64,000 nt of DNA, taken from Icerya purchasi (lineage: Eukaryota; Arthropoda; Insecta; Hemiptera; Monophlebidae). The stretch is from NCBI GenBank assembly GCA_039619475.1, contig CM077115.1, positions 394,788,557 to 394,852,556 on the forward strand, written 5' to 3'. The first letter of the stretch is position 1; each line of letters begins with the position of its first letter. The notes under the pieces were generated by a model. That model was not told where the DNA came from. It did not search any database and was given only the letters and a program-made list of their open reading frames with translations. The position numbers were made by a program, and so were the translations under genes. This document shows, one piece after another, positions 1 through 11,204 of the stretch.

Positions 1-399
1 AAAAAGAGAGAAGACAGACTCCTGGAAGCTGGGAAAATAGCTAAGAGCTATAGAATGGAGAAAAATTATGATCGGGAGGACATTGTGACAGAGAGGATTT
101 AAAGGCTTTAACAATTTCCCATACATGAGAGATAGTAGTGGATCGAGAAAAAGAGGAACAAAAGCTTTTTCATGAATTTTTCTTTGTTGTTTAAAAAAAA
201 AAATCTGGGTTTTGCACTGTGCTATTTCTATGAGCTAGAAAGTTGGAAAGAAAAGGATAGACGCGAAAAGTTCTATAAGCGGATATACTTAAGTTAAAGG
301 GGCCATCCCTTACGATCCTCATTCTACCTTGAAAATTGGTCGGATAGGAGGCAAAAAAGATGATTTAAGGCAAAGGGGGTTGATTCAACAAAGAAGTTA
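1..399. other. Purine-rich sequence downstream of a minus-strand LINE remnant
   Basis: No reading frame here is recognisable. The plus strand is purine-rich, as expected if the minus-strand LINE remnant at 400-735 continues here towards its RT region, but no RT motif can be read. Confidence 0.3.
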
Positions 400-735
400 T
401 AGTGAGAAGATGGGCATAAATTAGGAGGAATTGAAGAGAACAAGGACTCGACGAGAAAGCGACCCAATCTACTTTAGAGAGAATCCATATTTGGGAGCCG
501 GGGATGTAGAGGTTTATAAGAAGCGGAAGAAGAAAAAAAGATCGTCGAAAGAAGTGATAATAAGAATATGATCACTTCCGAAAGTACTGTTTAGAGTTGA
601 CAATGAACACGTGAAACTAAGATTAGGAGAAGTGAATGACAAGTCAATAGAACCGAAAGATAAGAGACTTTTAACGTAAGTAGATGAACTATCATCAAGG
701 AGGATTAAGTAATTTTTTAGCATAAAATTGTCAAG
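400..735 (-). pseudogene. LINE endonuclease C-terminus plus start of linker (remnant)
   Basis: A non-LTR retrotransposon fragment on the minus strand. The open frame at 514-723 contains SIDLSFTSPNLSF followed about 12 residues later by GSDHILI. This matches the end of apurinic-type LINE endonucleases (S-x-IDL...SP.L...GSDH.PI), where the SDH histidine is catalytic. A second frame just downstream (about 410-480) gives WILSKVDWVAFSS, resembling the W..kaDW..F segment between endonuclease and RT in I/Jockey-type elements. The frame change and stops show it is dead. The opposite strand is purine-rich, as in the LINE 3' fragments elsewhere in the window, but membership of the same family is not shown. 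The clade cannot be fixed from this fragment. Confidence 0.6.
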
Positions 736-1604
736 TACGAAACCATTACTATTGGTAAAGTACTTAAAAAGGCGCGTCGAGGCTCTCTGAAGCCTGTTAC
801 TTATGGTAATAGGTCTATAGGAACTACAATAGAGGACACAACATTGTCAGAATATAAAGCGACCGCCTCAGTGTTAGAAATTTTAGGAAAACCGCTAGGA
901 AAACAATATGAAGAGGAAGGGCTCGAGGCCACTACCTTGCGGTACGCTTGCAAGCAGAGTTTTCCTTATGCATTGATAGTTACTAAGAGTTATACGTAAA
1001 ATAGTCTGCTGTTTTAATTTTATACTTCCATGGTAAAATACCGATCGACACAGATAATCGAAATAGATAAAATTATATCACTGAACAATAAACGAAGATA
1101 ATTGACGTTTAAAATTAAAGCAACCGAAATAAATAAATGAAAATAAATAAAATATGTGAGAATTCAACTAAATGGCGTAATGAAATAAAACAAATTTAAT
1201 TGAAATAAAAATAAATAACCTTCTTGTATTTAACACACATGATATAAAAAAGCAAGATTGATCAATAAAAAGAAAAAAGACTCTCAGAAGAAATTAGACA
1301 AATAAGGTGAGCTTAACTGAAAATAATATTAAAAATTAAACAAATAATTGAAACAATAGTAGGTTATATGTACAATTTTTGCTTAAAGAAATTTAACACA
1401 TTGCTACGTATAGAAATATTTAATAGCTTCCTAGAAAACTGATGAATTTCTTTTAGAATATTTTACAGATATAATTCTAAGAAGTGAAGCAACAAGACGC
1501 CCGGATAAGTATAAACTCCTGCTGTTATGTGCTTATGCACATCATATGAATTTTTGACTCCGCGTGTAGCAAATAAAATACAACATTGTTTTCAAAGTAA
1601 TACA
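736..1604. other. AT-rich interval without a recognisable gene
   Basis: From 736 to about 960 the sequence may be further decayed LINE upstream of the endonuclease remnant. After that it is low-complexity AT-rich DNA with loose AAATAA repetition around 1110-1215. Nothing else is supported. Confidence 0.4.
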
Positions 1605-1910
1605 TTAGCAAAAGAACAAAACCTCGGATGTCGAACAAAAACTTCTGGATGTATAAAACCGTTAATAACAGACAAGATAGTAATGGCGCAGGCTTTGAAG
1701 AAAAATAATGACGTGTATATGCAATTTATATCGATTACCAAAAAGTGTATGATTTCGGTTAATTGAAGTTTTGAAATTATATAAAGGAGATGACGGAATA
1801 GTTGCGATGCTAAGAAACGTTACAACTAAATTGGGGGATCAGGATACAATAAAAACAAAAAACGCATTTACCAAAGTGATAATTTAAGCCGATCATGGCC
1901 TGTGTGAAAT
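1605..1910 (+). pseudogene. Reverse transcriptase domain fragment, frameshifted
   Basis: Three consecutive frames give ordered RT blocks. At 1611-1713 the frame reads KEQNLGCRTKTSGC then TDKIVMAQAL, resembling the EQ-kGCr.gs.Gc..ql..Dk.i block. At about 1718-1750 a second frame gives YIDYQKVYDF, the block A motif (usually IDYxKAFDS) with its catalytic aspartate. At 1759-1850 a third frame gives LIEVLKLYKGDDGIVAMLRN, the helix after block A. At 1863-1905 IYQSDNLS resembles I.QGDsLSPL, block B. Four motifs in the right order and spacing make chance unlikely. It carries at least two frameshifts. The wording differs from the RT at 15.1-17.5 kb, so this is a separate lineage. No YxDD box or element ends are seen. 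Confidence 0.6.
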
Positions 1911-3318
1911 CCACTATGAAATGTGATACATTTGGAAATAACGTTATAGTACCTAAGAAACTGATAAAAAATGTAGTTGATTTCAAATTGACCACAATAC
2001 CTATTTAATAACGTCTAAAAAGTTTAAACACTACAACGCACGAATATTCATAAAATAAAGATTACTAATGTTTACCAAAGTTTAGACGCATTATCAATAA
2101 TATTACTAGTGAAAGAGAGTGATTATGGGAAACTGTAATAATAATAATAATCAATTGATTTTTAAATATATTTAAGGAATTACCCAATCTTAACTGTTTA
2201 TTTAAATGATTGCTAAAAACGAGAGAATAAACACGAGTGAGATCATAACTAAATATTCCCAAAAAAACAACAGGACATATGGTAGAGCGATTAACCCCCT
2301 GTTCGCTTCAGTCATGCCAGTGGAAACATTATTACTTGTTGAACTATAAAAAATTTTACCCGATTATTCACATTTTAATTATTTTGGCTGTTTGATTAAC
2401 ATTGAAATGTTTTACAATTTCTGTATTACAAAATAAAATCAGAAAAAAAAAAAAAAAGAAAGAAAAAAATAAGGAAACTTTTTTTATATATAGAAAGAAA
2501 TATCTAAATAATAAAAATCAAATCAACTTAATTGAATTTTAAAATTTACGAATAATATGTATATGCGGAAAATCTACAGTAGTCGCCAGAGAAAATGGAT
2601 ATGCTGTAGGTCGACACCGCGAAAGTGTTGCATAATCTGCAAAATATGATTTTAAGGAATATGCATATAAGAATGAAATGAAGATACATGTTAGAATAGA
2701 AATTTGTACCAGTTTGCAAAAAAATAAATAGATAAAATCAGATAAAATTTATATCATGATTTAATTAAGTTATAAGTGTGCATTATTTTAAGAACACTGA
2801 AGTTACAAACAGAATTATCATATTTGATAAGATTATCGATTTAAAAATACACAAAAAGTTGGACATATAATGAGAAACAGCATCGTGTTTGCATAAATTA
2901 CATATTTAATTCAGAAATGGATACGATCAGGGCTGAATCTAAAATAAACTTAAATGAAAATAATACGGTAAGTGAAAAAAAGTCAAAAATTCAAAGGACA
3001 AAAAAAAAGCCTATGAAAAAAAGTGATAGAAATAATAATGACGCAAATTTAGCTTTAAAAAGTTGGATATTTCGCTGCGATAATAATTTTGGAGTTTCTC
3101 AAAATATGTTTAATCCGGAAAATGGGAGAATTATATCAAATAGCATCCGCATACATGGCTTTAATTCTTGAGTGAAATTTTTAAATTTTTGCAAGATAGA
3201 CAATGATCACTTCCGGAAACTGAAAATTTCTCACTATACTTTCAAATTGGAGTAAATTTATTTCATGGAACCGATATATATTTTAAATGCATTAAGAACA
3301 GTAACAATAGTAATGACA
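1911..3318. other. AT-rich interval, no gene recognised
   Basis: AT-rich with an A-run near 2444-2470. An 84-codon open frame at 2917-3171 (+) is rich in Lys and Asn and has no recognisable motif, so it is probably compositional. Nothing else is supported. Confidence 0.4.
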
Positions 3319-3356
3319 ACAATAATAATAATAATAATAACAACAATAATAATAAC

Positions 3357-3410
<54 letters not shown>

Positions 3411-3480
3411 CAAATGAAATAGCTTTATTATCATTATTATTATTACATAAATTCCACCTATGCGTAAGTGATGCTCGAGC
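3319..3480 (+). repeat. (AAT)n tract with complementary (ATT)n, copy 1 of a repeated module
   Basis: A long (AAT/AAC)n array at about 3319-3410 is followed by a shared unique segment and then (ATT)n at about 3431-3444, so the unit can fold on itself. The same order, (AAT)n then CAAAT..AA then TTATCATTATTATTATTACAT then an ATCTATGCG-like segment, recurs at 3975-4065. Confidence 0.7.
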
Positions 3481-3974
3481 GATGGATTATTGCGATAGAT
3501 ATGCTAACATTTATAAATTAAACATGTAGATAATTATTTTCAAACAAAAGAACGAACATTTCGTTTAACAGGCGCAATAAAATAACCGTGTAAATATATT
3601 TTCATATTAACATCACATAACACTTACAAGGTAATTATAATTGCTAAGAAAACAGAAAAAATCGCTACGGATAACATAGTTTAACAAGAAAATAAAATAA
3701 AAATTTATGAAATATTTAAATCTTTGCTCCATTTATCCACGGAAAACGGATAAGGAACCACGAAATTATTGACACTATAATGAAATTATAAACCAACCCA
3801 CCAGTCTAATACCTATATCTTGCATCAAGCAAGTTCAATCACACAATCAAAATTACTATTCTTCATTTGATTTGCTTTAGTATTACCGTTACTCAAAATT
3901 CGTGTCCAAAGGAGCATGCATCGATTACAGGGAATGGTATAATGAAGAAGGAAATCTATGTAATCGGGATTTAG
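3481..3974. other. AT-rich spacer between two (AAT)n modules
   Basis: No open frame of note and no recognised motif. Confidence 0.4.
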
Positions 3975-4065
3975 CTAATAATAATAATAATAATAATAAT
4001 TAAATCAAATAAAAAGTTATCATTATTATTATTATTACATATTTTCATCTATGCGCAAATTCGCG
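3975..4065 (+). repeat. (AAT)n/(ATT)n hairpin module, copy 2
   Basis: (AAT)n at 3975-4001, then a short linker, then TTATCATTATTATTATTATTACAT and a segment like that following copy 1 (CTATGCG). The similarity extends beyond the microsatellite, so this looks like a duplicated or mobile unit and not an independent expansion. Confidence 0.6.
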
Positions 4066-4630
4066 CGAGCAATAACATACTGAAAAAATAGTAAATCTAT
4101 AACAACGGGAGAAAAAAAAAAGAAAGTACTTGAACATCTGTGACAAATAAATGTGAAAAAGAATGTGTACAACTTAAACAATATGTACAAATCAAAATAA
4201 ATACAATTACACTTCTAAATAATTGTTACATGACAAATTCGAATATCTTTATGGAATAGTTATGTAATCTGCAACAATTTATCTCATATATATATATATG
4301 TATATATATATATATTATAATTAATCATAAATAAATAAAAATAAACTCGGTAATAGGGTAAAGTACTGGGTTTCTACAAATCGAATAGTTAAAATTATTG
4401 AAAAATATATAAAAGAACTTATCCTGAATATAACAAAAAAAGTTGTAATTTATAGCAAATAACTCAAGAGGGAATCAACTGAACAATACAAGTACATGCA
4501 GTAGTAGTATTCGGGATCAAATTAGGGAAAAATAAAAAAATAAAAACAAAAGATAAGACAGGAATGCCAAATAATATGAACTTATATGGAAAAATCAAAC
4601 TATTACCTATTAAGACTTAAACTCAGAAAA
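4066..4630. other. AT-rich interval with a (TA)n tract
   Basis: Holds an imperfect (TA)n at about 4287-4315. No gene seen. Confidence 0.4.

Positions 4631-4678
<48 letters not shown>
4631..4678 (+). repeat. (AAT)n microsatellite
   Basis: Uninterrupted trinucleotide array of about 16 units, without the complementary arm seen in the two upstream modules. Confidence 0.85.
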
Positions 4679-5354
4679 GAAGGGGTCAAATATCATTAGT
4701 AAGCGTTTAATAGAACGACACATATTTAAACATCGAATCGCATATTTAACTTGTACTATTTCAAGGTTGTTCTTAGCCGATCAGTTGATAAAAAAAGTCC
4801 GCATGCGGAACTTACAAATAATTCTGTACATTTACGCCAAAAATAGTATTTCTCAAGTTGTTCCGACTTTAACTATTTCCCGTTCGTTCGGTATTTTCGA
4901 AAAGTTTATCAAATAATAAACTTTTGTTAACGACCATGGATAATTTCTATTTCGAAAGTTCGCCAGCTTTAAATAAGAGTATGATTTTAAATGCATTTTG
5001 CAATATTTCGCAAACGGAAATATTTCCATTAAATTACATTATTCATACGCAGAAGGAAATAAAAGAAAATAATTTTAACCGGAGCTAGAAATTAATGGGG
5101 GGGGGGCGCAAATCATGCGGCATATATAGAGGAACGACGACCAATGGAAATGCGCGATTTTATGGGTTGCTTGTCGATGGAGTGCCGTTAATCTTAAAAT
5201 CCTTCGGTGGCAAAGGATATCGTCGAAATGGCAGAGAGAGAATGGTAAATGCGCTCGGCATAACCATAAATTCTAAAAAGAATGGAATTCAAAACAAAAC
5301 TGTAGCAAGTCAAGATAATCTCGATATATATATTTATAAGCATTGTTACAGCAG

Positions 5355-5397
<43 letters not shown>

Positions 5398-6598
5398 AAG
5401 GAAGTTTTGCGGCTATGTCAAATGTCATCTTAATTTAGTCTTAATATTTATGTACTCGGAGTCTGGCGTATCAAATTTCGAGATTAACTTAGACATCATT
5501 TTCAAAGTCGGAAACAAAGTTGCCATTAGCAAACCTTACAGGGACCGTTTGTTTCGGTCGACCCGTAGTTGTAGAGCGTAGCGGCGGTAGAGCTAAAGAT
5601 CGAATTTTATTGCCTGTCCGACCCGAGTATATCGTCGTAATAGCGAGAGATATTTTCGGCAAATAATCGTCTACTATACAAGCGGCCGATGTCGTATATC
5701 TGTCAAAATTTTATGCCCATACTTAAAGATAAGTATCGCCGTTATCATGCAACGCTAATATCGCAGCGAGCGCGCACAAACCTACATCTATATAACGTGA
5801 ATAGGGCCCAAAATTGGCCGTTCTACTGTATTTTAAAGAAGGCTTTAAAGTTGTCTTGACAACGGCCAATTGCTACGCTTGCCGCCGAAAAAACTTTCAA
5901 AGGGCTTTTTCCCATCGATACCACGAAAACCTTGCTATTTTATTTATTTTTTTACTTTTTTTTTTCGAATATTGCACGAAAGTTGAAAAGTTTCTTGTTA
6001 TCCGCTGGCGCCGCAGACAAAACTTTAACTGTTACATATAAATTCCTTCCACTGACGTCTTACGACGGTGAATTTATAGGGAAGTTCTTGAAGAATTCGT
6101 TAAAAGGCCAGGCCTTTTTGACTTTTTTTTTTCTTTAACTGAAAAATAAGTATATCATTTCACGGAAAACAATTTCTAACTGATCGGTGATTTTCTGTCG
6201 TACGCTTGCGCTATCAGGGATCGATTTGAAATGCGAAATGACAGTATTTATAAGTCAGCTTTTTTACCGTTATTCTAATTTTATTTTTAAATTATTTCGG
6301 CATTTCTGTTAATTAAGATATGACGATTAATAGAAATTGATTCCGAAGTTTAAGTAATTCTTTAAGTATCGATGACTCTGGCGTTATAATTAAGTGAAAT
6401 AAATCTTTTTATTGGACAAGTTTTAGGTAAATATTAAAATTTAATAATTAAGAAAGAAATACTGAAATCCTGAATTAATACAAATAAAACGAAAAATTTA
6501 ATAAAACTAGTAGAAATTTTATTGGGAAATTAGTGTAACGAAAGCACTGTATGAATTTAATTTAATTTTATATACTTATTCCTAAATGCTAATAGTTT

Positions 6599-6658
<60 letters not shown>

Positions 6659-8078
6659 TATGTATATATCGTATTTTATGGAACCGTGAAAGCGTAATAT
6701 GAAAATTATGTGATAAATATTCTGAATCGCAATTTATAGAAAAATTTAGCATTAGCCGCAATATGTGTTACTCGTGAGATACCAATTAGATTTGAGCGGT
6801 CGAATTATTTTTATTACCAAATAAAAATATGAAAAAATGGTTTTTGATAAAGATATAGGTTTATTTTCTTGCCTCATATTATACGATATTTTTTTCATGT
6901 AAAAATTAATTTTGAAATAGGTTTTATGTCGGTATTTTGCTTACAGTTTGGCTGCGCTGCCTGAGTTTCAAATTAAAAGTTGAAATGAAAGGCGGATTGA
7001 AGTTAGCGAAGCGGTTCATAAACCGTCCGTGATTGGTTTGAAAGTTTCTGTAAACAGCAAACTTTTAGTCAGAGCTTTGAAAATAGCTTACCGCGTACAA
7101 TTTTTTATCACTGCGCATGCGCTGATGTTTCTGATCATTTTCTAAATGCTAAGCTTATCGTATACACTTATATTTGTAATGTAGAGCGCAATTACACATT
7201 TTGTATAGAGCTTTTAATAGTATATTTACGGGGGGGAGTACGTATTCTCTCTTACTGATTATTTGTCAAAAGAGTCCTTTTTCTTCGGTTTTTTTTTTTT
7301 TTGTTTTTAATTGTTATTTTTAAAGAATTCTTCTGAATGAGTTGGCGAAAATAAATACTACGGATATTAATTCTGAAAATTATTACGTTAGAAAGTACGC
7401 GAGTTCCAAGCGTTGCGGTACACTCGCATTTTGAATATAACAGTTGCTACGTATTTGTACAAACTAAAAAATGTACCGATAGGTGGACACGATGCATCGC
7501 GTAGTACAACTTAGGATATTGTGTCTCAGATATTTCGACTATAATACTGAAATAGCATAGTTTCACTAGAATTTCTGAATAATTGAATATTTCTGCCTAA
7601 ATAAAATCTTAAAAAGTTCAGGAGGAAATAAACTGTCTTTATTTTTAGTTGAGTATAGTTGCAAACTTTGCGTACTCGGAAAAGCCAACCGATTCGACTT
7701 TTTTGTTCCTTCGTGCAAGTATATCGCGTAGTTTCTTTGTAACTTTTCTGAAACTTTTTAATGCTACTGCAAGGTTTATGTATCGCACAAAGAGAAAGAA
7801 GAAAATCGATTTTATGAATTTGTATGACTGATCGAAGTAGTTCCGTGAGAAACCGTTTTTGAGGCCAAATTTTTGATACATAAAAACTTGTTCTCTTGAA
7901 TTGGATTATAATTTTTTACTTTCGATCTATCGCAAAATTTACAAAAATTACCAAAAGAGATCGTATTAAGTCATCATTTAAACTACAAGAAAATATTCAT
8001 CATTTGCTTTTTTTTAAATGCTGCAGCATTTAAATTTTCTGAATACATGTATATCTATATATGTATATACTAATTACA
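4679..8078. other. Mostly AT-rich DNA, no gene recognised
   Basis: Contains a compound (CA)n(TA)n tract at 5354-5394 and a long (TA)n at 6603-6660. The stretch 5500-5830 is GC-richer but has no identifiable coding motif. Open frames at 5095-5433, 5814-6041 and 7645-7881 lack recognisable domains, and the first runs into the microsatellite. I see nothing else. Confidence 0.4.
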
Positions 8079-8390
8079 ACGTAATTCATAGACTACACCC
8101 CGTTAGAAAAAATGTCCTAAAAAAATGTTCCAATTTTATGTAATGCCAAATGTTCCAATTTTATGTAATGCAAAATGTTCCAATTTTATGTAACGTTTGT
8201 TATATTTTATAGGATTTCTGTGATTATGTTATTATATTCATATGGACCAATTTAGAATTACGTTGTAAATTTTGATCATTTTATACAAAGTATAGAAGAG
8301 AAAGAGATAGAAATGTTAACAGGAGGGGTCAAGGGGCACAGCCCCTTGCGAGGCCAAAATGGCCGAGTTGTATATATATATATGTGTGTG
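8079..8390 (+). mobile_element. REP-A interspersed repeat, copy 1
   Basis: Matches 56848-57215 over about 300 bases in the same orientation. Shared parts run in order: ACGTAATTC-TAG-CTAC-CCCC, AAAAAATGTCC-AAAAAAATGTTCC, a TTTTATAGGATTT segment, GTTGTAAATTTTGAT-ATTTTATAC, then AGGGGTCAAGGGGCACAGCC and GAGGCCAAAATGGCCGAG, ending in (TA)n. Two adjacent hairpins mark the 3' end: CAAGGGGCACAGCCCCTTG at 8330-8348 (8-bp stem) and GGCCAAAATGGCC at 8352-8364 (5-bp stem). This copy also has three 25-bp direct repeats at 8123-8195, and an inverted pair, ACAACGTAATTC near 8077 and GAATTACGTTGT near 8256. It is non-coding. The class is not established; a hairpin near the end is reminiscent of Helitrons but the termini do not prove it. 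Confidence 0.7.
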
Positions 8391-11191
8391 TGCGTGTGTA
8401 TGTATATAACAAAAAAGCTTGCCGTTAATAAAGGCGTTCAAACGAATAAAGCTTAGAGCACAAACCGAACTAAATATATTTCAACTTGGAAATAGAATGT
8501 CAGTTCAGGCGTCAAATGCACGGTGGAGATGTGAATAGTTGTATTTTTTTATAAAATATCGTACCATTTAGAATTGTCGCGAAAAAACGTTGAATATATT
8601 TTTAATTTAATGTTCTATTTTCAATTATTGCAGATTTCTCTTTTCGTTATAAGTGCGATATGTATTAGTGTTATATTTCTTTAGAGCCTAAATTAATTTC
8701 AAATACAAAATACCATTGTCGCAATGTGTAATTAGGAAAAAAAGAGGTAACTAGCAAGGGCGGAAGCTTTAATACTTGTCGACAGACTTTTCGGTTTACG
8801 GAATTGAACTGCTAGCGTACCGAGAAAGGACTTTACAATCAAGAAGTTATTAAGAGAGCTTTCAAAGTGTAAGGTAGTTTTAGAAGAGTTGAGTGACGAA
8901 GTAAAAAAAAGTCGATGAAGAACGATTAAAATAGAAAAATGGAGAGCGCAATAATATCGGGCATTGTTGTATTTTTTAAGACACGGATGAGCGGACACGA
9001 TAACCTCGTGAATACAAATTAAAAGAATACTGCCTATGAAAAGTTTATCGTGACGATAGTCGAGGACAGTTGCGTTTTATTGTTTATGAAATATTCAAAA
9101 AATCGATAAATAGATAAAAATTAAAATTACGACGATAACATTAAATTATTTAATCCGTGAAATTACTGACAGAAAGAAAAATAAAACAAGCTATTAACAA
9201 AAACGGCTAATGATTTCATCAAACATTCACTGAATCAACTCTCCTCTTTCTCCGATTGTATCATCTACATAATGTAAATCTATTTTATTAGATAATAAGA
9301 TAATAAATTATTCATAATTTATTTAATTGAAAGTTTAGGCGGACAGACTGTTAATGCATTAAAGTTTTACCTCGATAAAGCTAGAATTCTAAATAAAAAG
9401 CCAACAGATATAATTTTTTTTTACTTTATTTTTTCGAAATTGAGTAAAAAATTAATTTTTAATTCAACGTTTCCGATTACAACTGCATTTGCTATATAAA
9501 AAAACCCTCACAGAAAATTAAATGAATGAAAAGAAAATATATACCTGTACAAGTTATGACTTGACACGTTACACGACATATGCGAGATTTATCGTTTCGC
9601 GCGATTGTATGTAAATTATTATTAAATCACTTATTTAGGAAAATTTTCCAAAAAAAAAAAAGCCCGATAATTGCAAGAGTTGTTAGAGCTTCCCGTATAG
9701 AGGGATACGTAACAAAATATCGGTTTTTAAGCGAAAACAATTTGGACTTGCCGAATAATTAATCAAAGGGAAATAATTTGAACCAGCTTGTAGGCTAAAC
9801 CGTGGTCTAACATATTTCTCTCTGTGCTCCCGATAATACCATTTCCATTCAACTAGTTTGGGAACAATGTTAAAAACGAAAAGAAGATAATTCCGTATTC
9901 ATTAAAACAAAAATCATCGGTGCATTCGGACACCTGAAGTTTTCAAAAAATAAAATAAAAAATACTCCGAGAATTGCAACTTTATTTATGGATTAATTAA
10001 GTTAACAAGATTTAAAATCAAAATAATTAAACAAAAATGCAACTGCTGCATAAACATATTTGCAAACCTAAATCAAACTTTGATAAAGAAAACTGCAATC
10101 ATTGCAAGTGGCACCTAGTACCGAAGAGATTTAACTTCGACCACAAACACCGGACATTTTCGAAACATGCTGCATCGATCGCATATGTAGTCATCTGCAC
10201 ATTCGGGAATATTCAGGGACATGCTTTTCATGAGAGCCCACCCATTGCAGCTGGATCACACTACTATATTCAGATTTTTGACTATCCTCTTCTAAGCAAT
10301 TCTCTCTATGTCAGATATTTGAGAGTAGTGATGGTTATTTTTTCTCAGTCCACTTTTATTTTGTTTATTTTAGGCTTTTGGTTTGTTCCCCCGTCTCTTC
10401 TATTGCTGTTTTGAATTTAGCTCCCATTCTTTTCTTTTTCTTCTTGCACAGTGACGGTTCGAATTTCACTTCTTTTACATTTTCCCTTTCAAGCCGTTGA
10501 TCGTTTTTTGGTAGCAGCTGATAATGGTGACAATTTTTTGGTTGAAGCGTCACTTCTCAACGGTTCAATGCCAATGTCGTATCATGTAGAGTGCTTTTGG
10601 AATGTTACAGTACGACGGAGCTTCTCCCAACGTTCAGACAAAACCCCTTACCTATCGTAGTTTGTAATCTTTGTTGGTCCCATTTTCATTTCTTTTTCGT
10701 CTTTTCCATTTCGATTTATCTTCATTCTTCTGTCCTTTGAAACAACGTACAACAATTATTATAATAAGTATGAATACTTACGAGAAAAAACAATTTGTTC
10801 ATTGTCCGGTGTTAAGGGACAACTTTACGCCCGGTACTAAGGGCTACAGGGAAAAAATGATGTGCTCTATGACAAAAATCAACAGAAACTTTTAAAGGTA
10901 ACGAATAATAATGGAACGCAGGCTTTATTAACACAATACCGCAAACACTTCAACACAAAAACTTAGCAGTAACACTTACTCGGATATCTAATGTGAAGCA
11001 GCTTTTTCCCGCTAAAAACAATAATCGACAATTGACGTGTTTTTTTTTTAGTATTACCGATAAACCCTGTCCCGTAACCCTGTATTGCTACGCTCCCTCG
11101 TGCCTATTTGAATCGTTTTTGAATCGAATTATGACTTGCTGAGATAGTACGAGTGTCCGATACTAGGGGCCGATGCGGCATTACGGGACTA
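8391..11191. other. AT-rich DNA, no convincing gene
   Basis: A minus-strand open frame at 8732-8998 contains SSKTTLHFESSL and later VKSFLGTL, faintly like the post-RT region of LINEs, but this is too weak to call. A 125-codon plus frame at 10037-10414 has no recognisable domain. Nothing else is supported. Confidence 0.35.
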
Positions 11192-11204
11192 CCCCCCCCC
11201 CCCC
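11192..11204 (+). repeat. Poly(C) tract
   Basis: Thirteen consecutive C in otherwise AT-rich DNA. Confidence 0.9.

Noticed and set aside
2917..3171. Lys/Asn-rich 84-codon frame
   Set aside because: Composition follows the AT-rich background; no motif.
8732..8998. Minus-strand frame with SSKTTLHF and KSFLGTL
   Set aside because: Only a faint resemblance to the post-RT segment of LINEs; no second motif supports it.
10037..10414. 125-codon plus-strand open frame
   Set aside because: No known motif, atypical residue mix, and no supporting context. Frames of this length are not surprising in 64 kb.
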